From: Eupeodes corollae
Lineage: Eukaryota; Arthropoda; Insecta; Diptera; Syrphidae
DNA: 64,000 bases
Assembly: GCF_945859685.1 (NCBI RefSeq)
Contig: NC_079147.1
Location: 86,296,315 to 86,360,314 of the forward strand
Direction of reading: 5' to 3'
Shown here: one piece after another, positions 33,414-44,575 of the stretch
Layout: each line of letters starts with the position of its first letter
Numbering within the stretch: the stretch's first letter is position 1
Position numbers and translations under genes: made by a program
Notes under the pieces: generated by a model
Told to the model about the DNA's origin: nothing
What the model saw: only the letters and a program-made list of their open reading frames with translations
Databases searched by the model: none

Positions 33414-35800
33414 CTACACAGTTAATCCTTCACATAGATCTGCATCAGCATCAACTTTATCGTCACTGATGGCTTCCACTTCATCAGATGCAACCGAAAG
33501 TAACATTTTATTATCAGACTGCCTATGACAAACAATAATTTCACTATTCAAGTTAATGTACTCTGGAAGGGTACATATTATGTCTAGTGTATTTTGTATA
33601 CATGAAAAATAATATTGCATTTCTCTGCACTCATTTATGGGCACACCAAAGTCTGTGTGAATTTCTCTTAGCTCTGCCAAACTTAAATCGTCTTCTTCAT
33701 ACCAATGAGAAAGTTTGCCAAATCCAGTCTTTACATCACAGTTCCATGACATTGAAACATTTTTTATGCGGTCCAGTAAGGTAATTTTTGGACTAACATT
33801 CCCGTCCTCTAGCGAGGAAAGTATTTTGCTGATGATTCTTTTTCGGTTGAAGCACCTAAAATCCTGTATAACACCTTGATCCATTGGCTGTAAGGCGGCT
33901 GTCATGTTTGGTGGAAAAAAAAGCTTAATAGACTTTAAGTTTGTTGGTGATTTGTGGGCACTTCAGCTGTCAACAAAAAGAAGGATTTTTCGTTTTTCAT
34001 TAAAAAGTACCTTGTCCCACTCCTTAACCCAATCTTCAAAAAAGTCAGTTACCATCCACGACTTTATGTTTTCTCGGTGCTTTACAGACTTTACAAGTTG
34101 TAAATCAAAAAAATGTAGTTTTTCTTGTAATGGGTCTGATTTGTCAAATTGAAAATTTTGACATTTCTCGACGTTTCAAGGTCCGTAGAGTCGAAATAAA
34201 AGATTTTTAGAAAGATGTCTGTGCGTGCGTGTGTACGTACATTCGCGACGTTTTTTCATCGTCCGTAGCTCAAGAACCAGAAGAGATATCGATTTCAAAT
34301 AAATATTGTTATACAGATAATAAAGCAGAAAAGTGAAGAAAGGGCTCTCAAAAAAATTGCGTGTGTGGTTTTTTTAAAATAGCAGTTTGAAAAAAAGGTG
34401 ACAATTTTGGTTAACCCTAAATATCTTACGAACCAAAAACGCTAGAGACTTGAACTAAATTTTATATGATAGTTATATTGTAACGTGATATCAAAGAAAT
34501 CGTTTGATGAATCGGTTTTTTTTATAAATCAAAAAAAAAACTGAAAAAAAAAAATGTTTCAGCTCCAAAATTTTACGACTAGAATATGATTTCATCTCCA
34601 AAACAATTTTGTGCAACGAAGAATAATGTTTTTCACATCTTATAAAATTTTGAGAACAATCGAATTGACAGTTTTTTTTATAAAAAATAAAAATCTAAAA
34701 AAAACATTACCCAAAGTTGGTAAAAATTGAATATCTATTCAAATATATTTTCAAAAACTTGAAATTTAGGCTTCAAAATTATTTTATCTTATAAGAAATA
34801 TTGTTTTGACTCAAATATCTTTTCAAAACTTTAAGATATTGGCTTTAATTTACTTTTATCTTTAAAAAAATATTGTTGTCAACATTCAGTAAAATTTTGA
34901 AAAAAATCGAATTGAAAATTATTTTACCAAAAATTAAAAACCTAAAAAAATTTAACCAAAGTTGGAAAAAAATGATTTTCGACTCAAATAGCTTTTCAAA
35001 AATTTTAGATATTGGCTTTAAACTACTTTTATCTTTCAAAAACTATTGTTTTTAATATTCAGTAAAATTTTGAAAATAATCGAATAGACATTTTTTGTAC
35101 AAAAAATTAAAAGCATAAACAAAATTTAACAAAAGTTGTTAAAAATTGATTTTCGACTCAAATATCTTTTCAAAAATTAAAAATATTGGCTTCAAACTTA
35201 TTTTATTTCACAGAAAATATAGTTTTTGATATAAAGTTATTTTTATATAAAAATCTAACAGTCCGTTTTTTCATAAAAAATAAAATCTACAAAAAACAGT
35301 ACGCAAATTTAGTAAAAATACATACGAGTACATATAGACAAACTTCTAAGCAAGGCAAATCGACAGACGGGATGGGAAGTTAACTCATATTTGCTGCAAT
35401 CATAAATGTTACCCACTGTTTACTATTTTTACCACCGTGATATTTCTCACCCTTAAAAGCCAATGTTTTATTTGAAAGGCATTTATAAAAAAGTCAAGTT
35501 TCATCGGCATTGAGGATATCATCTCCACTGTAACCTTCGTTTAGTTTTGGTAGCACATTTTGTTTACAATGCTCGCAGTCTTCTTGATTAATTGAGGCAC
35601 TCTCTCCAGATAGTGTTTTTGAACAATGCCATTTCTAATTAAAACAAAAAAAAATATTGTAAACATACATAAAAACTTTGTATAGGTATACAATTTGTTG
35701 TCACGTCAAACCTAACATTTTTGAATTTATCAAGCCAATCTGTACTTGCAGCAAAATCAGTTTCTCCTATTTTAATTGCAAATCTTTTTTTTGTTTTTTT
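33414..35800 (-). pseudogene. Tigger transposase, interrupted (Jerky/pogo family)
   Basis: Reading minus-strand from the right: a CENP-B-type DNA-binding piece FAIKIGETDFAASTDWLDKF near 35760; LSGESASINQEDCEHCKQN; LNEGYSGDDILNADET (first catalytic Asp) near 35540; FYKCLSNKTLAFKGEKYHGG; then the MITE; then KSWMVTDFFEDWVKEWDKV near 34040; KILLFVDS (second catalytic Asp) near 33970; IKLFFPPNMTAALQPMDQGV near 33895; and a 163-codon C-terminal frame at 33414-33905. In-frame TGA codons replace Gly after NADET and Cys after FVDS. The enzyme is dead, though the C-terminal third is still open. Confidence 0.88.
34100..35384 (+). mobile_element. minisatellite-bearing MITE, copy A
   Basis: Inserted in the Tigger transposase. 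The head resembles 46.8 kb (GATTTGTC..GAAAATTTTGACATTT), followed by GTGTGTACGTAC and TTGGTTAACCCTAAATATCT. A tandem array then follows, with its TCAAATATCTTTTCAAAA block at 34811, 34984 and 35158 (period about 174 bp, with a partial unit at 34739). The right end is GACGGGATGGGAAGTTA at about 35368-35384. The terminal AACTTCCCAT motif is shared with copies B and C. The left boundary is approximate. No coding capacity. Confidence 0.8.
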
Positions 35801-36196
35801 CTCTGTTCTTCAATATGGTGGAAAGTGTATCTACATTGCAGTGACCCATATTTTATGACCAACTAAAAAAAAATAAACAAAAGTTCAAATGAAAAACATG
35901 CAAACTTTGAATAACCATCCCTCTTCTTCAAACAAAACAACAGAAATTAATCACAGTAGACTCGTGTATTTTAAAAAAAATTGAAACAATAAAAGCAAAG
36001 AATTAAGAAATGTACTGAACAAACGTCGTAAATAATTATAGTAGCCTTAGTTAATTTCGAAAAAGAGGTTAAATAAAATGGGATTTCCCCAATAGGAGAC
36101 AAATTTCAAGTTGAAGAGACTACCTATTTGGCATCAAACAGAATCTAAAAAATTCGATTTATAGAGAAGTCCGACTTACAGAAATACGAATTAAAT

Positions 36197-36425
36197 AAAT
36201 ATAAATTGGGTGGCGTAACAGTCCGTTGGGAACTAGGGCCTAGTGACTTACAACTCCAACCATTCCTGTGTGCGAGTACTGTTGTCAGGAATGGAAGGGA
36301 TCTACAATTTTGGACCGAATCCGAACGGCTAATTTGAGAAAGCACTTTTTCATGACAAGAATTACTCTTGAATGATTTGTCAATTCCTCGCAAGAGGCAG
36401 TACCCGCGATCATTACGGGTACTAA
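36197..36425 (-). mobile_element. SINE family 1, 5'-truncated copy d
   Basis: Minus-strand body and tail of the SINE: TACTGCCTCTTGCGAGGAATT, CTTGTCATGAAAAAGTGC, and a tail GGCCCTAGTTCCCAACGGAC followed by TGTTACGCCACC. The tRNA head is missing. It cuts the right end of the Tigger element. Confidence 0.82.
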
Positions 36426-36482
36426 AGTTTTAAAAATTATATCCGTTAAATATTGTCCTCTATTATTAATACAATAATACAT

Positions 36483-37440
36483 TTACGAAGCCATTCTCAT
36501 TGCTCGTCGAGTCATTTGTGGTGTAATGGCTGCCACTTCCTGAGTGATTGCCTCCTTTAATGCTTCCAAAGATTTAAGGCGATGAGTGTAGACTTGGGTC
36601 CTTAAATGACCTTGGTGGCCAGGTAATGTCTCCTCGTAAAGAAAGAAGATGCCCTGGAAACATCTCTCTCAAAATGGTTAGTGAACGCCGTGAAGTGTGT
36701 GCTGTGGCTCCATCTTGTTGAAACCAGACTTCTTTGTGGTTCCTAGTAAACTGATTTAAGTTTGGTTGGAGGAAGGTCTCAATCATGTGACAGTAGCGAT
36801 CCGTATTAACTGTTACTATTTGACCATTTTCTTCGAAAAAATACGGACCTAACACACCAAATTCAGCAACAGCATACCAAACTGTCACATAAGGGCTGTG
36901 AAGTGGTCGTTGATGAATTTCTGTTGCCCAGTATCGAAAATTTTGTATATTTTTATTATAACCCGATAAATGGAAATGGGCCTCGCCAAACCAAATTAAA
37001 ACAGCACCAACGGGAATGTTTTAAGAATGTCTTCACAAACTGCTCAGCCAGTTTCAAAATCTCTCTCACTTAGTTCTTGTGCGATCATCATTTTGTAGGG
37101 ATGCATATGAAGATGTTCGTACAAAATTCGTCTTACCCTCCTATCAGACAATCCAAGGGAAGCTGCATGTTAAAGTGCTAAACGCCACGGAGATTGCTGG
37201 ATAGATGCACTTACACGTGCCACATTATCCGGCGTTATTGCGGTTATGGGTCGGCCAGACAATTTTCTCTTTGGCGCAGAACCCGTTGCTCTAAAGTTTG
37301 ATAGCCAAACTTGAATTGTTTTTCTACCCGGAACAGGATCATGTCGTCCAATTTGAAATCAAATGCAAAATGCTCGCTGAGTAGTAATCGCAGAACCACC
37401 ATTGCGGATATATTCCTCTGCGACAAATGCGTAATGATTA
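36483..37440 (-). pseudogene. mariner-family transposase, second family, broken
   Basis: The minus-strand central block TVWYAVAEFGVLGPYFFEE, RYCHMIETFLQPNLNQF, WFQQDGATAHTSRRSLTILR and ITWPPRS is open at 36574-36888. Directly after WPPRS a deletion removes the segment with the third catalytic Asp, and the frame shifts to RTQVYTHRLKSLEALKEAIT and on to RRAMRMAS-stop at 36483. The N-terminal half to about 37.44 kb is fragmented by frameshifts. A possible right terminus GGGTTCGTCAAAAAAACCTC lies at about 37537-37556 (reverse-complemented). The matching left terminus is not found. Confidence 0.85.
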
Positions 37441-37560
37441 GGTACTAAAAACGGCACATAGACCTCTATCTATCTATACCCGGAATACCATTTTATCTAT
37501 AAATAGTTTTGAATATAAACGTCTAAAAATACGGGAGGTTTTTTTGACGAACCCTGTAAT

Positions 37561-39000
37561 TCTATGTTTATAAACTTTATCTTAATTTGTATTACAATAA
37601 TGTGCATTACAACATTTTTGGAGGACATTTTCTATCTAAGCCGTTTGCATCTTAACTTACATAAAATAAATTGATAAGTAAAATATTAAGCTACTGATTG
37701 ATTTGATTGATGCTTACGATTCTATTGATTTACAAGTTATTTCAAAAACTTTTCTAATTTAGAATAAAGGATTCTTTTGTTGTTTAATTTGACGGTTCAT
37801 TGCCACCGTTTTTTGAATAAATAAAAAATGGTAAAAATTAGTGCAAGTAATAATTTTCTAATTTTTTTTTTTAATATTCCCACTCTTTCATTTTCCTGTT
37901 CATTAAATTTAACTCATTTTGACTTAACCCTTTTGCTGTTTCCAAACAAGAAGATTTCTCAAGTCCGAACATTTTATATTTATTGACTAATAAGTTCCAA
38001 TATATTGCCAATGTATGTAATATGTACTTTGATATGTAATTTTAGAATATAAAATAGACTGTATATTCACAAATAATAAATTAAAAACACGAAACAAAAT
38101 AAGAACTGAATTTATAACATATTTTATAAAAAGCATTGTTTATTAGGTCAGGCTCATTTAAGAAGGTGAAAACAATGCAATAACAAATACTTGTTTTGTT
38201 AGAAAAATTAATTTGTATTGTATTGTATAAGAGCTTCTTCAAGAACTGAAATGTTATCATTACAAATTCTCAATTAAATTTAATCTCTAAGCGATTCAAC
38301 AAAAATTTCAATAGGTAGGCAGTTTGATAGAAATGGCAGTAGCAAACATCCATCTTTGCGCAGCTCAACTAGTGCTCAGGTATGTGATTTTCATATCGGA
38401 AGATTCAACAAGATCGGTAAGGAATTAGCTTCTGAAAGTTGTCATTTTTTAACTGGACAGTTTCCTTTTCATGTTGGTTTCCACAGCTACGACAATGAGT
38501 TTTGGTATACCCAAATTTGTTGCATAATCCCCTATCGGCCCAGTGTTAGTTACATTGTGACCCTAGTGACCGATAGAACAGTTTTTGTTATGGGTAGGCC
38601 ATATCTTCCTGGATATACATACAGTATATACATTCCGTTATACTGTTCCACCTATGCTCGGATTCTGTCAGAAAATGTGTGAACATTTTGAACTAATTAG
38701 ATGCAAGATTTATATTTCCGCAAGTGATTACAAGTAATTACAAGTAATTGAATAGTATTTTTTTTTTAAGAAAACCATTACAAGTTTAATATTTTAATTT
38801 TTGTTTTTCAAATATAAAAGTAGTATTTCATTATATTCAATTTATAAAACACAATTTCTCAGTACTTAATATGAATTTTCTGTAAGAATCCCTTAAAAGT
38901 CTGAACTTTCAACCTCAAGCGATGTTATTCGATATAAATTATGAATCTTTTCCAATTCACAATATTTTTCATTCAGTATCAGTATCAGAATAAAATGTAT
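37561..39000. other. AT-rich spacer with one unexplained open frame
   Basis: Mostly featureless. An open frame of 108 codons at 38356-38682 (+) encodes a protein with several Cys, Tyr and His and the phrase TDRTVFVMGRPYLPGY. It matches no family I know and has no obvious promoter. Base composition there is less AT-rich than the flanks, so it may be a decayed exon or an unknown repeat rather than noise. Confidence 0.4.
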
Positions 39001-39392
39001 GAACTATAAGATCTATCATGATAAGATTACAACGTTACGTTATTGTAATAATTATTATTAACCAATTAATTAACACTATTAAATTACCAAAACAAGAAAC
39101 AGAGAATAAGGCGAAACAGTGCAAACTCACTAAAATAAAAACGAAGAATATCACATCACACACGTGCTTCCGTCCGTCACGGTGCAATTTAAAGTTGCAA
39201 ACCCGTTTTTGCAACGAAGTTCGAATGATGCCACAAAAGTGGAGGAATTGGTAGTGATGGGCATTATAGCCATAACATTGAATTGTGTGCCTTTCCAATT
39301 TTTGCACTAACTGCATACCAAGACGTACCGCATCCATTGACCTTGAAGAAATTGGATTAATTTTGTTTGTTTGGTAAGAAGACCTTTCTTGG

Positions 39393-39430
39393 TATAAAAG
39401 CATGTGCATTCAGAGAAGGAAGTCAGATTA
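39393..39430 (+). promoter_or_regulatory. core promoter of cuticle gene 1
   Basis: TATAAAAG at 39393-39400 and an initiator TCAGAT with its A at 39425, 32 bp from the first T of the TATA box. The predicted 5' UTR is 56 nt. The same geometry recurs at the other two cuticle genes. Confidence 0.85.
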
Positions 39431-39480
39431 CTCCAGTTCAACAACAGGATAACATAAACAATCACCTCATCTCTCTTAAA

Positions 39481-40159
39481 ATGGCATTCAAAGTGCGTAA
39501 TTCGTGAGAATTGTATTCTTTTGTATAAATTTTTAATGAATTGTTCTTATTCTTTTCTCCATCAGTTCATTGCTTTCTTCGCTTGTCTTGCTGTTGCCAG
39601 CGCCGGATATCTTGCTTCACCACTTGCTGCTGTTGCCACTCCAGTCCTGGCCAAGACCGAAGATCATGATCCTCATCCACAATACTCCTTTGGATACGAT
39701 GTTCAGGATGCCATTTCGGGAGACAACAAGAACCAACAGGAAACCCGTGACGGAGACATCGTTCATGGTCAATACTCTTTGAATGACGCTGATGGTTACA
39801 GACGCATTGTTGACTACACTTCCGATCCCATCAATGGATTCAACGCTGTTGTCCGCAGGGAGCCATTGGGTGCAGCTATCGCCGCAGCTCCAGCTGTAAT
39901 CAAATCTACTCCATTGGCTTATGCTGCTGCTCCAGCCTTAATCAAACAAGCTCCATTAGCCTACGCTGCTGCTCCAACTTTGATCAAGTCATCTCCTTTG
40001 GCATACGCTGCTGCTCCAGCTCTTGTTAAATCTGCTTCTTTGGCATACGCCGCCGAAGCTCCAGCTTTGATCAAATCTGCTCCAGCTTTGGCCTACTCAA
40101 CTGGCCCAGCATTGGTTAAGACCAGCTTCTCTTCGCCACTCATTTCCTACGCTTACTAA
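39481..40159 (+). CDS. RR-2 cuticle protein, Ccp84A-type (gene 1)
   Basis: Structural protein of hard cuticle, secreted by epidermis and bound to chitin. Exon 1 is 39481-39492 (MAFK), the intron is 39493-39565 (GTGCGT..ATCAG, 73 bp), and exon 2 is 39566-40159. The 201-residue protein starts with a signal peptide (MAFKFIAFFACLAVASAG). A Rebers-Riddiford RR-2 chitin-binding domain runs from about residue 42 to 111: QYSFGYDVQDAISGD, QETRDGDIVHGQYSL, DADGYRRIVDYTSDP, NGFNAVVRREP. An Ala/Pro tail of repeated PLAYAAAPALIK units ends SSPLISYAY. Closest known genes are the Ccp84A set between labial and proboscipedia in Drosophila, and position supports this. Which family member it corresponds to cannot be told. 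Intact, transcribed toward gene 2. Confidence 0.95.
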
Positions 40160-40214
40160 GGAAGTGAATCCTTGAATTTGTATTACCTCTTGTTGTTGCT
40201 GTTGTTGTTTGTGA

Positions 40215-40220
40215 AATAAA
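40215..40220 (+). terminator. polyadenylation signal of cuticle gene 1
   Basis: AATAAA 56 bases after the stop codon. Confidence 0.8.
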
Positions 40221-40499
40221 ATTATGAAAAAAAAAATTAAATTTTTTAAATTTGCAAACTATTTAAAATCATGCTTGAAGATGGAGACTAAAATAGTTTG
40301 AAGTTGAATATTGAAACAATGTTTCAAAATGGAATTTTTGTAATTACATTTGAACATTTTGGAAATAGAACTTTTACTGCTTTCGATTTGGTCAACAACT
40401 AAAAACTATGTACACAAGTTTTATGCGCTGAAATTAAATTTCATCTAAAATCAAAACCTTTTAAATTTTTCGAGGAAGCGTTAAAAGTGTACGAAAAAA

Positions 40500-41745
40500 G
40501 TCTTGCTGCCCAAAACTGTTTTCACTATATTGTTTGGAATCAACACCTTGATCAATCTGACATATTGAACATGGTAAAGCATTCCACATTCGTGTAGTGC
40601 GGCTAAAGAAGGAATCCCTGTACTTAACAATATGTCCGAAGTTTGGTAATCAGTTTACCCTATCAACACATGTATTACGGCTTAATTTTTCAAAGGGAGG
40701 AATGCAACTGGCTATTTTACTATAGCATTGTTTGTAAGAAAATGAAAGGCATGAGACATTGCGGCGGTGTTTAAGAAAAGGAAATGTCTCGGTAAGAGAA
40801 CGATCTCCTATCATCTTAAGAGCTCTCCTTTCAATTTTATTTAGAGGACTTAAGTCTATTATTGGGGCACCAGCCCCATTCTACTCGAGTTTTGGACGAA
40901 TAAAAGCTTTGAATATTATAGCCAGATCAGAAGGGGTAAAAAACTGCTTGCATCGTCTGAAGAAACCTAAACACTTAGCAGCGTTTTTGGCGAAGTGAAC
41001 TCCAATACAAGTGGTTTGTGATGCACATACCTTGAACTGAAAGCTGTTCAATCAGTCAAGAAAAAGAATCTTTAAACAAATATGGAGAGTGCTGTCATCA
41101 TCGAAACAATTTAGTGGGATAGAAAGTTCAGACAAAAGATCATTTATAAAAATATGGAAGAGTGTCGGAGATAAAACGGTGCCCTGGGGTACACCATCGT
41201 TTATTTGTGGATTTTAGATTTGCGCCTGTCAAATACTAATTGAATTGACCGGTCCGGAAGGTAGTTTCTAACCCAGCAAAGAAAAAAATCATCAATGCCA
41301 AAAGCACTCATTTTTGATAAGAGAGCTTGATGCTGAACTCTATCAAATGCCTTGAAATATCAAGATTTGTTCCTCTTTTCGGTGAGATGAACAATGAGAT
41401 CACCAATGGACATGTAGCTACGATAACAAAACGATACTACCCAGTCATCAAGAAGCTTCCGTATTTCGGGATAATTTTTAGCTGAAAATTGATCAGCGTT
41501 TTCATGACCTTGGAAGGAGAGACGTAAGTGTAATTGGATGATAGTTAAAGGAGGAGCAGGATTCTCTTTCTTTTTTAGGAACAGGCTGGAGAAATGCTGT
41601 TTTCCATTCACTCGGAAAGAGACCTGAAGAGTAGGAAGATGTAAAAGCTTACCTATTGGTTTTGTCAGCGTTGAAGAACAATTCTTCAGAACAATTGTGG
41701 AGATACTATCCGGGACAGTTTATTTGTAAATGTCAAGATATATAC
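40500..41745 (-). pseudogene. Jockey/CR1-like LINE 3' half, copy 3
   Basis: Lies between the two convergent cuticle genes. Minus-strand remnants include an RT segment around 41180-41500 (degraded DISRHLIE, LAGLETTFRTGQFN- and GVPQGTVLSPTLFHIF-like readings) and the C-terminal region 40570-40930 (LSCLSIFLQTML- and IPPFEKLS-like). The nucleotide block GCTTGCATCGTCTGAAGAAA at 40948-40967 parallels 11.38 kb. Frames are heavily broken. The family match is by parallel with 10.3, 26.7 and 47.2 kb. The left boundary is approximate. Confidence 0.7.
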
Positions 41746-42131
41746 ATGACATTTTAAAATTATTTAAGGTGCTACGCAATTGCTTTTGGGTTTTCTATAA
41801 CTCTTAAGACTTTTAAGTGCCATTTTCCAATTGTGTTTTATGTTCTTGAACACTAAGAACTTACTCCTAAAAAGATTTTAAAGATTAAAAAAGAAACAAA
41901 ACTAAATTTTAAGAACTAAGTGCCCATTCGCTTCTAAAATATTAACTTTTTTACATATATTTAAAAGAACAACCAACATTTTCGAGCAGTTTTCGAAAAA
42001 AACAGTACATTTTTTGGAAATAATTGGTTTTTGATTGGCATAATAAATTTGTCGAAAATAATTCACTTTCAATGATTTCAACCTAATTTGAGTTATTAAG
42101 TAAAAATTCTTAAGTAATTTCGTTTCAATTA
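41746..42131. other. spacer downstream of cuticle gene 2
   Basis: AT-rich. Contains no gene. The 95-codon minus-strand frame at 41902-42189 is Lys/Asn/Ile-rich, as chance frames here are. Confidence 0.4.
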
Positions 42132-42137
42132 TGTATT
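42132..42137 (-). terminator. possible variant polyadenylation signal of cuticle gene 2
   Basis: AATACA on the minus strand, 74 bases beyond the stop. No canonical AATAAA is close, so this is a weak candidate. Confidence 0.4.
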
Positions 42138-42210
42138 TCAGGTTCACAAAAACAACAACATTAACAACAGTATCGAAGTTCGGTATCAACAGGCTTCCTC
42201 AGCAATAAAC

Positions 42211-42938
42211 TTAGTATGCGTATGAGATTAAAGGTGAAGAGTAGCTAGTCTTAACCAATGCTGGGCCAGTTGAATAGGCCAAAGCGGGAGCAGATTTGAT
42301 CAAGGCTGGAGCAGCATAAGAAGTTCTGACTAAAGCTGGAGCTGATCGGATCAATGCTGGTGCTGATTGGTAAAGAGTGGTGGCTGGGGCAGCAGAGTAG
42401 GCCAAATGAGCAGACTTGACAAGGGTTGGAGCAGCAGCGTATGTCAAAGGAGTTGATTTGTACAGAGGAGCTGGTGCAGCAGCATAGGCCAGAGGAGCGG
42501 ACTTGATCAAAGCTGGAGCGGCAGCAACAGTCTTAACAGCAACAGCAGCACCTAATGGTTCCCTGCGGACAACAGCGTTGAATCCATTGATGGGATCAGC
42601 AGTGTAGTCAACAATGCGCCTGTAACCATCGGCATCATTCAAAGAGTATTGACCATGAACGATGTCTCCGTCACGGGTCTCGTGTTGGTTCTTGCTGTCT
42701 CCTGAGATGGCATCCTGGACATCATACCCGTAGGAGTATTGTGGATGAGGATCATGATCTTCGGTCTTGGCCAAGACTGGAGTGGCAACAGCAGCAAGTG
42801 GTGAAGCAAGATATCCAGCGCTGGCAACAGCAAGACAAGCGAAGAAAGCAACAAACTATAAAAGAAAAACAAAAGTTAATAAAATTCAAACTTTTAAACA
42901 AAAACCATGTTTCAAGTCTCACGTACTTTGAATGCCAT
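42211..42938 (-). CDS. RR-2 cuticle protein, Ccp84A-type (gene 2)
   Basis: Exon 1 is 42927-42938 (MAFK), the intron is 42856-42926 (GTACGT..ATAG, 71 bp), and exon 2 is 42211-42855, giving 218 residues. Signal peptide FVAFFACLAVASAG, then a short linker and the RR-2 domain: QYSYGYDVQDAISGD, HETRDGDIVHGQYSL, DADGYRRIVDYTADP, NGFNAVVRREPLG. The tail has repeated PLAYAAAPA units and an extra SAPALIRSAPALVRTSYAA stretch before SSPLISYAY. The signal peptide, linker and chitin-binding domain are almost identical to gene 1, 2 kb away and convergently transcribed, while the Ala/Pro tails differ by insertions. This indicates a recent inverted duplication or ongoing gene conversion. Intact. Confidence 0.95.
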
Positions 42939-42985
42939 TTTAGTGATTGGTGGTTAATGTTATTCTGGTGATGAAACCTGAAGTG

Positions 42986-43021
42986 AACTGATTTAAATTC
43001 GATTCCAATTCTCCTTTTATA
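42986..43021 (-). promoter_or_regulatory. core promoter of cuticle gene 2
   Basis: Minus-strand TATAAAAG at 43014-43021 and an initiator TCAGTT with its A at 42989, 32 bp downstream. The 5' UTR is about 51 nt. Confidence 0.85.
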
Positions 43022-44575
43022 CCTCTGCCTACTTTAATTTCGTGGACAGCGTCAAAAGAACTATCATCCGTGTAAATGTGATGTTTCATATATCTATATA
43101 CCAACTTCAAGGCGTACCTATTATGTGTTACCGGAATTTGCTTCTTTTTTATGTGTATCAAGGTCACACGATGCTCCAAATCGAATTTCAAGCCATTCAT
43201 CTGGAGATATGTACTCGTCGGTCGGTCGTGTACTGTACAATAAAAAGGTACAATGAACCAGTTTGGGTTTAATATCTTGATGGTTTGGTGACGTTTCCTT
43301 TTGTGGATTCGTACAACTTTTTATTGGCGTTATGAACCGGATTCGGTTGTTGATAAGCTGCTTAAAAATACATATATGTGCACACCAAAGTACCTACGCA
43401 CTTGAAGCTGCCATCACCGTCATAGGTAACACCGGGCCGTGTGAATTGCATTGTTCTTTGCCACCGATGACAACGTGTTGATAGAACTTTTTTGGCGGAT
43501 TGATACAAATAAATTAATTTTGTTTTTTAAATTGATGACGCAGATAAAGGGATATCATTGTAAATTCGTAACAGCTTATAGTTAGTTTATAGATGACATC
43601 TTACAATCGGGTTTGAAGAATTAGGTAGCCTGAAATAAAAGAACATCATTAACCTGTTTGATCTCAACTGATTCTGAATGTTTGGAATAATTATAGTTAT
43701 TAATTCATATCACAACACAATCTTTGAAAAATGGCTGAATTCTCATTAACCAAACGAAATATGCAAGAGTGTTTAATTTCAAAGTTTATCATTTTTTAAA
43801 CTTAAATTATTTTGTCATACAGACAATTTCTTTAAGGAAAATAACAGAATTTGGTAATAAAACAAAACAGGCTAATGCGACTCACAATGATAACTTCTAT
43901 TTGTGTCAGTCTGTCGATATTTCTAAAAGTTTTACAAAATATTTACAACACCTTTTTGTGCAATATACAAAAGTTTGAGTCAGAATATTGAGTCAAAAGC
44001 CATTTTCTATCAGTTCTTAGTTGTTTTAGGAGTTTTTCTATTCTTGTAAAAAAAGAAATCAACAAAAAGTTAGGTTAACTTTAAAGTTTACAAAATAAGT
44101 TTGATTTTATTACCTGTTTTTGTCAAAACAAATTTTTTTTTTAAATTTAGTAGCATTTTTTGAAAATTTATATTCCTTATAAAAAACTTCAATTGTATAT
44201 TTTTAAGAAAACTGCTTTATGTAACAACAATATTTTTTACAGAATGCAATAATTTTTAAGTCTATGAGTTCTGACCAATTTTTAGTAAAGTTTTTTTTTG
44301 TTTAAAACTTTAATTTTATTGTAAGAAAACTGTGACTTTGATTTCTCTAAAAATATATCTTGAAAAGTTTTTATTGTTCGCAAAATATTTGAGATGACAA
44401 ATACATATTTTCTTTCAGTTTTTGTTTTATAAAAACGGCGTTTCGATTTTTTCCGATTTTTTTTTGAATTCGGCTTCTCGTCGTTATTAGTTCTACAGCT
44501 GGGTTCATTCCTTTTTTACTTGCTACATATATGTAGGAACTATGTATATTGCAAGTTTTGCATTCTTGCAAAATT
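43022..44575. other. spacer upstream of cuticle gene 2
   Basis: The first 450 bases are less AT-rich than the remainder and probably include the upstream control region of the cuticle gene. The rest is AT-rich with poly-T runs. No gene is recognised. Short frames at 43042-43272 (+) and 42940-43200 (-) match nothing. Confidence 0.4.

Larger units (their letters stand above)
33010..36190 (-). mobile_element. Tigger/pogo DNA transposon, split by a MITE
   Basis: Minus-strand transposase blocks span 33.41-35.80 kb. TIR-like motifs of the Tigger kind (CGACTTATAGAAA-like) appear near both edges: TAAGTCGAACTCTC near 33137, and TTCGATTTATAGAGAAGTCC near 36154. The right end runs into a SINE. A minisatellite-bearing MITE (about 34.10-35.38 kb) sits inside the transposase, so the Tigger element is older. 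Boundaries are approximate. Confidence 0.75.

Noticed and set aside
39035..39409. 124-codon minus-strand frame upstream of cuticle gene 1
   Set aside because: No family match. It overlaps the upstream region and TATA box of cuticle gene 1 and ends in a low-complexity Ile/Thr run, so it is most likely chance.
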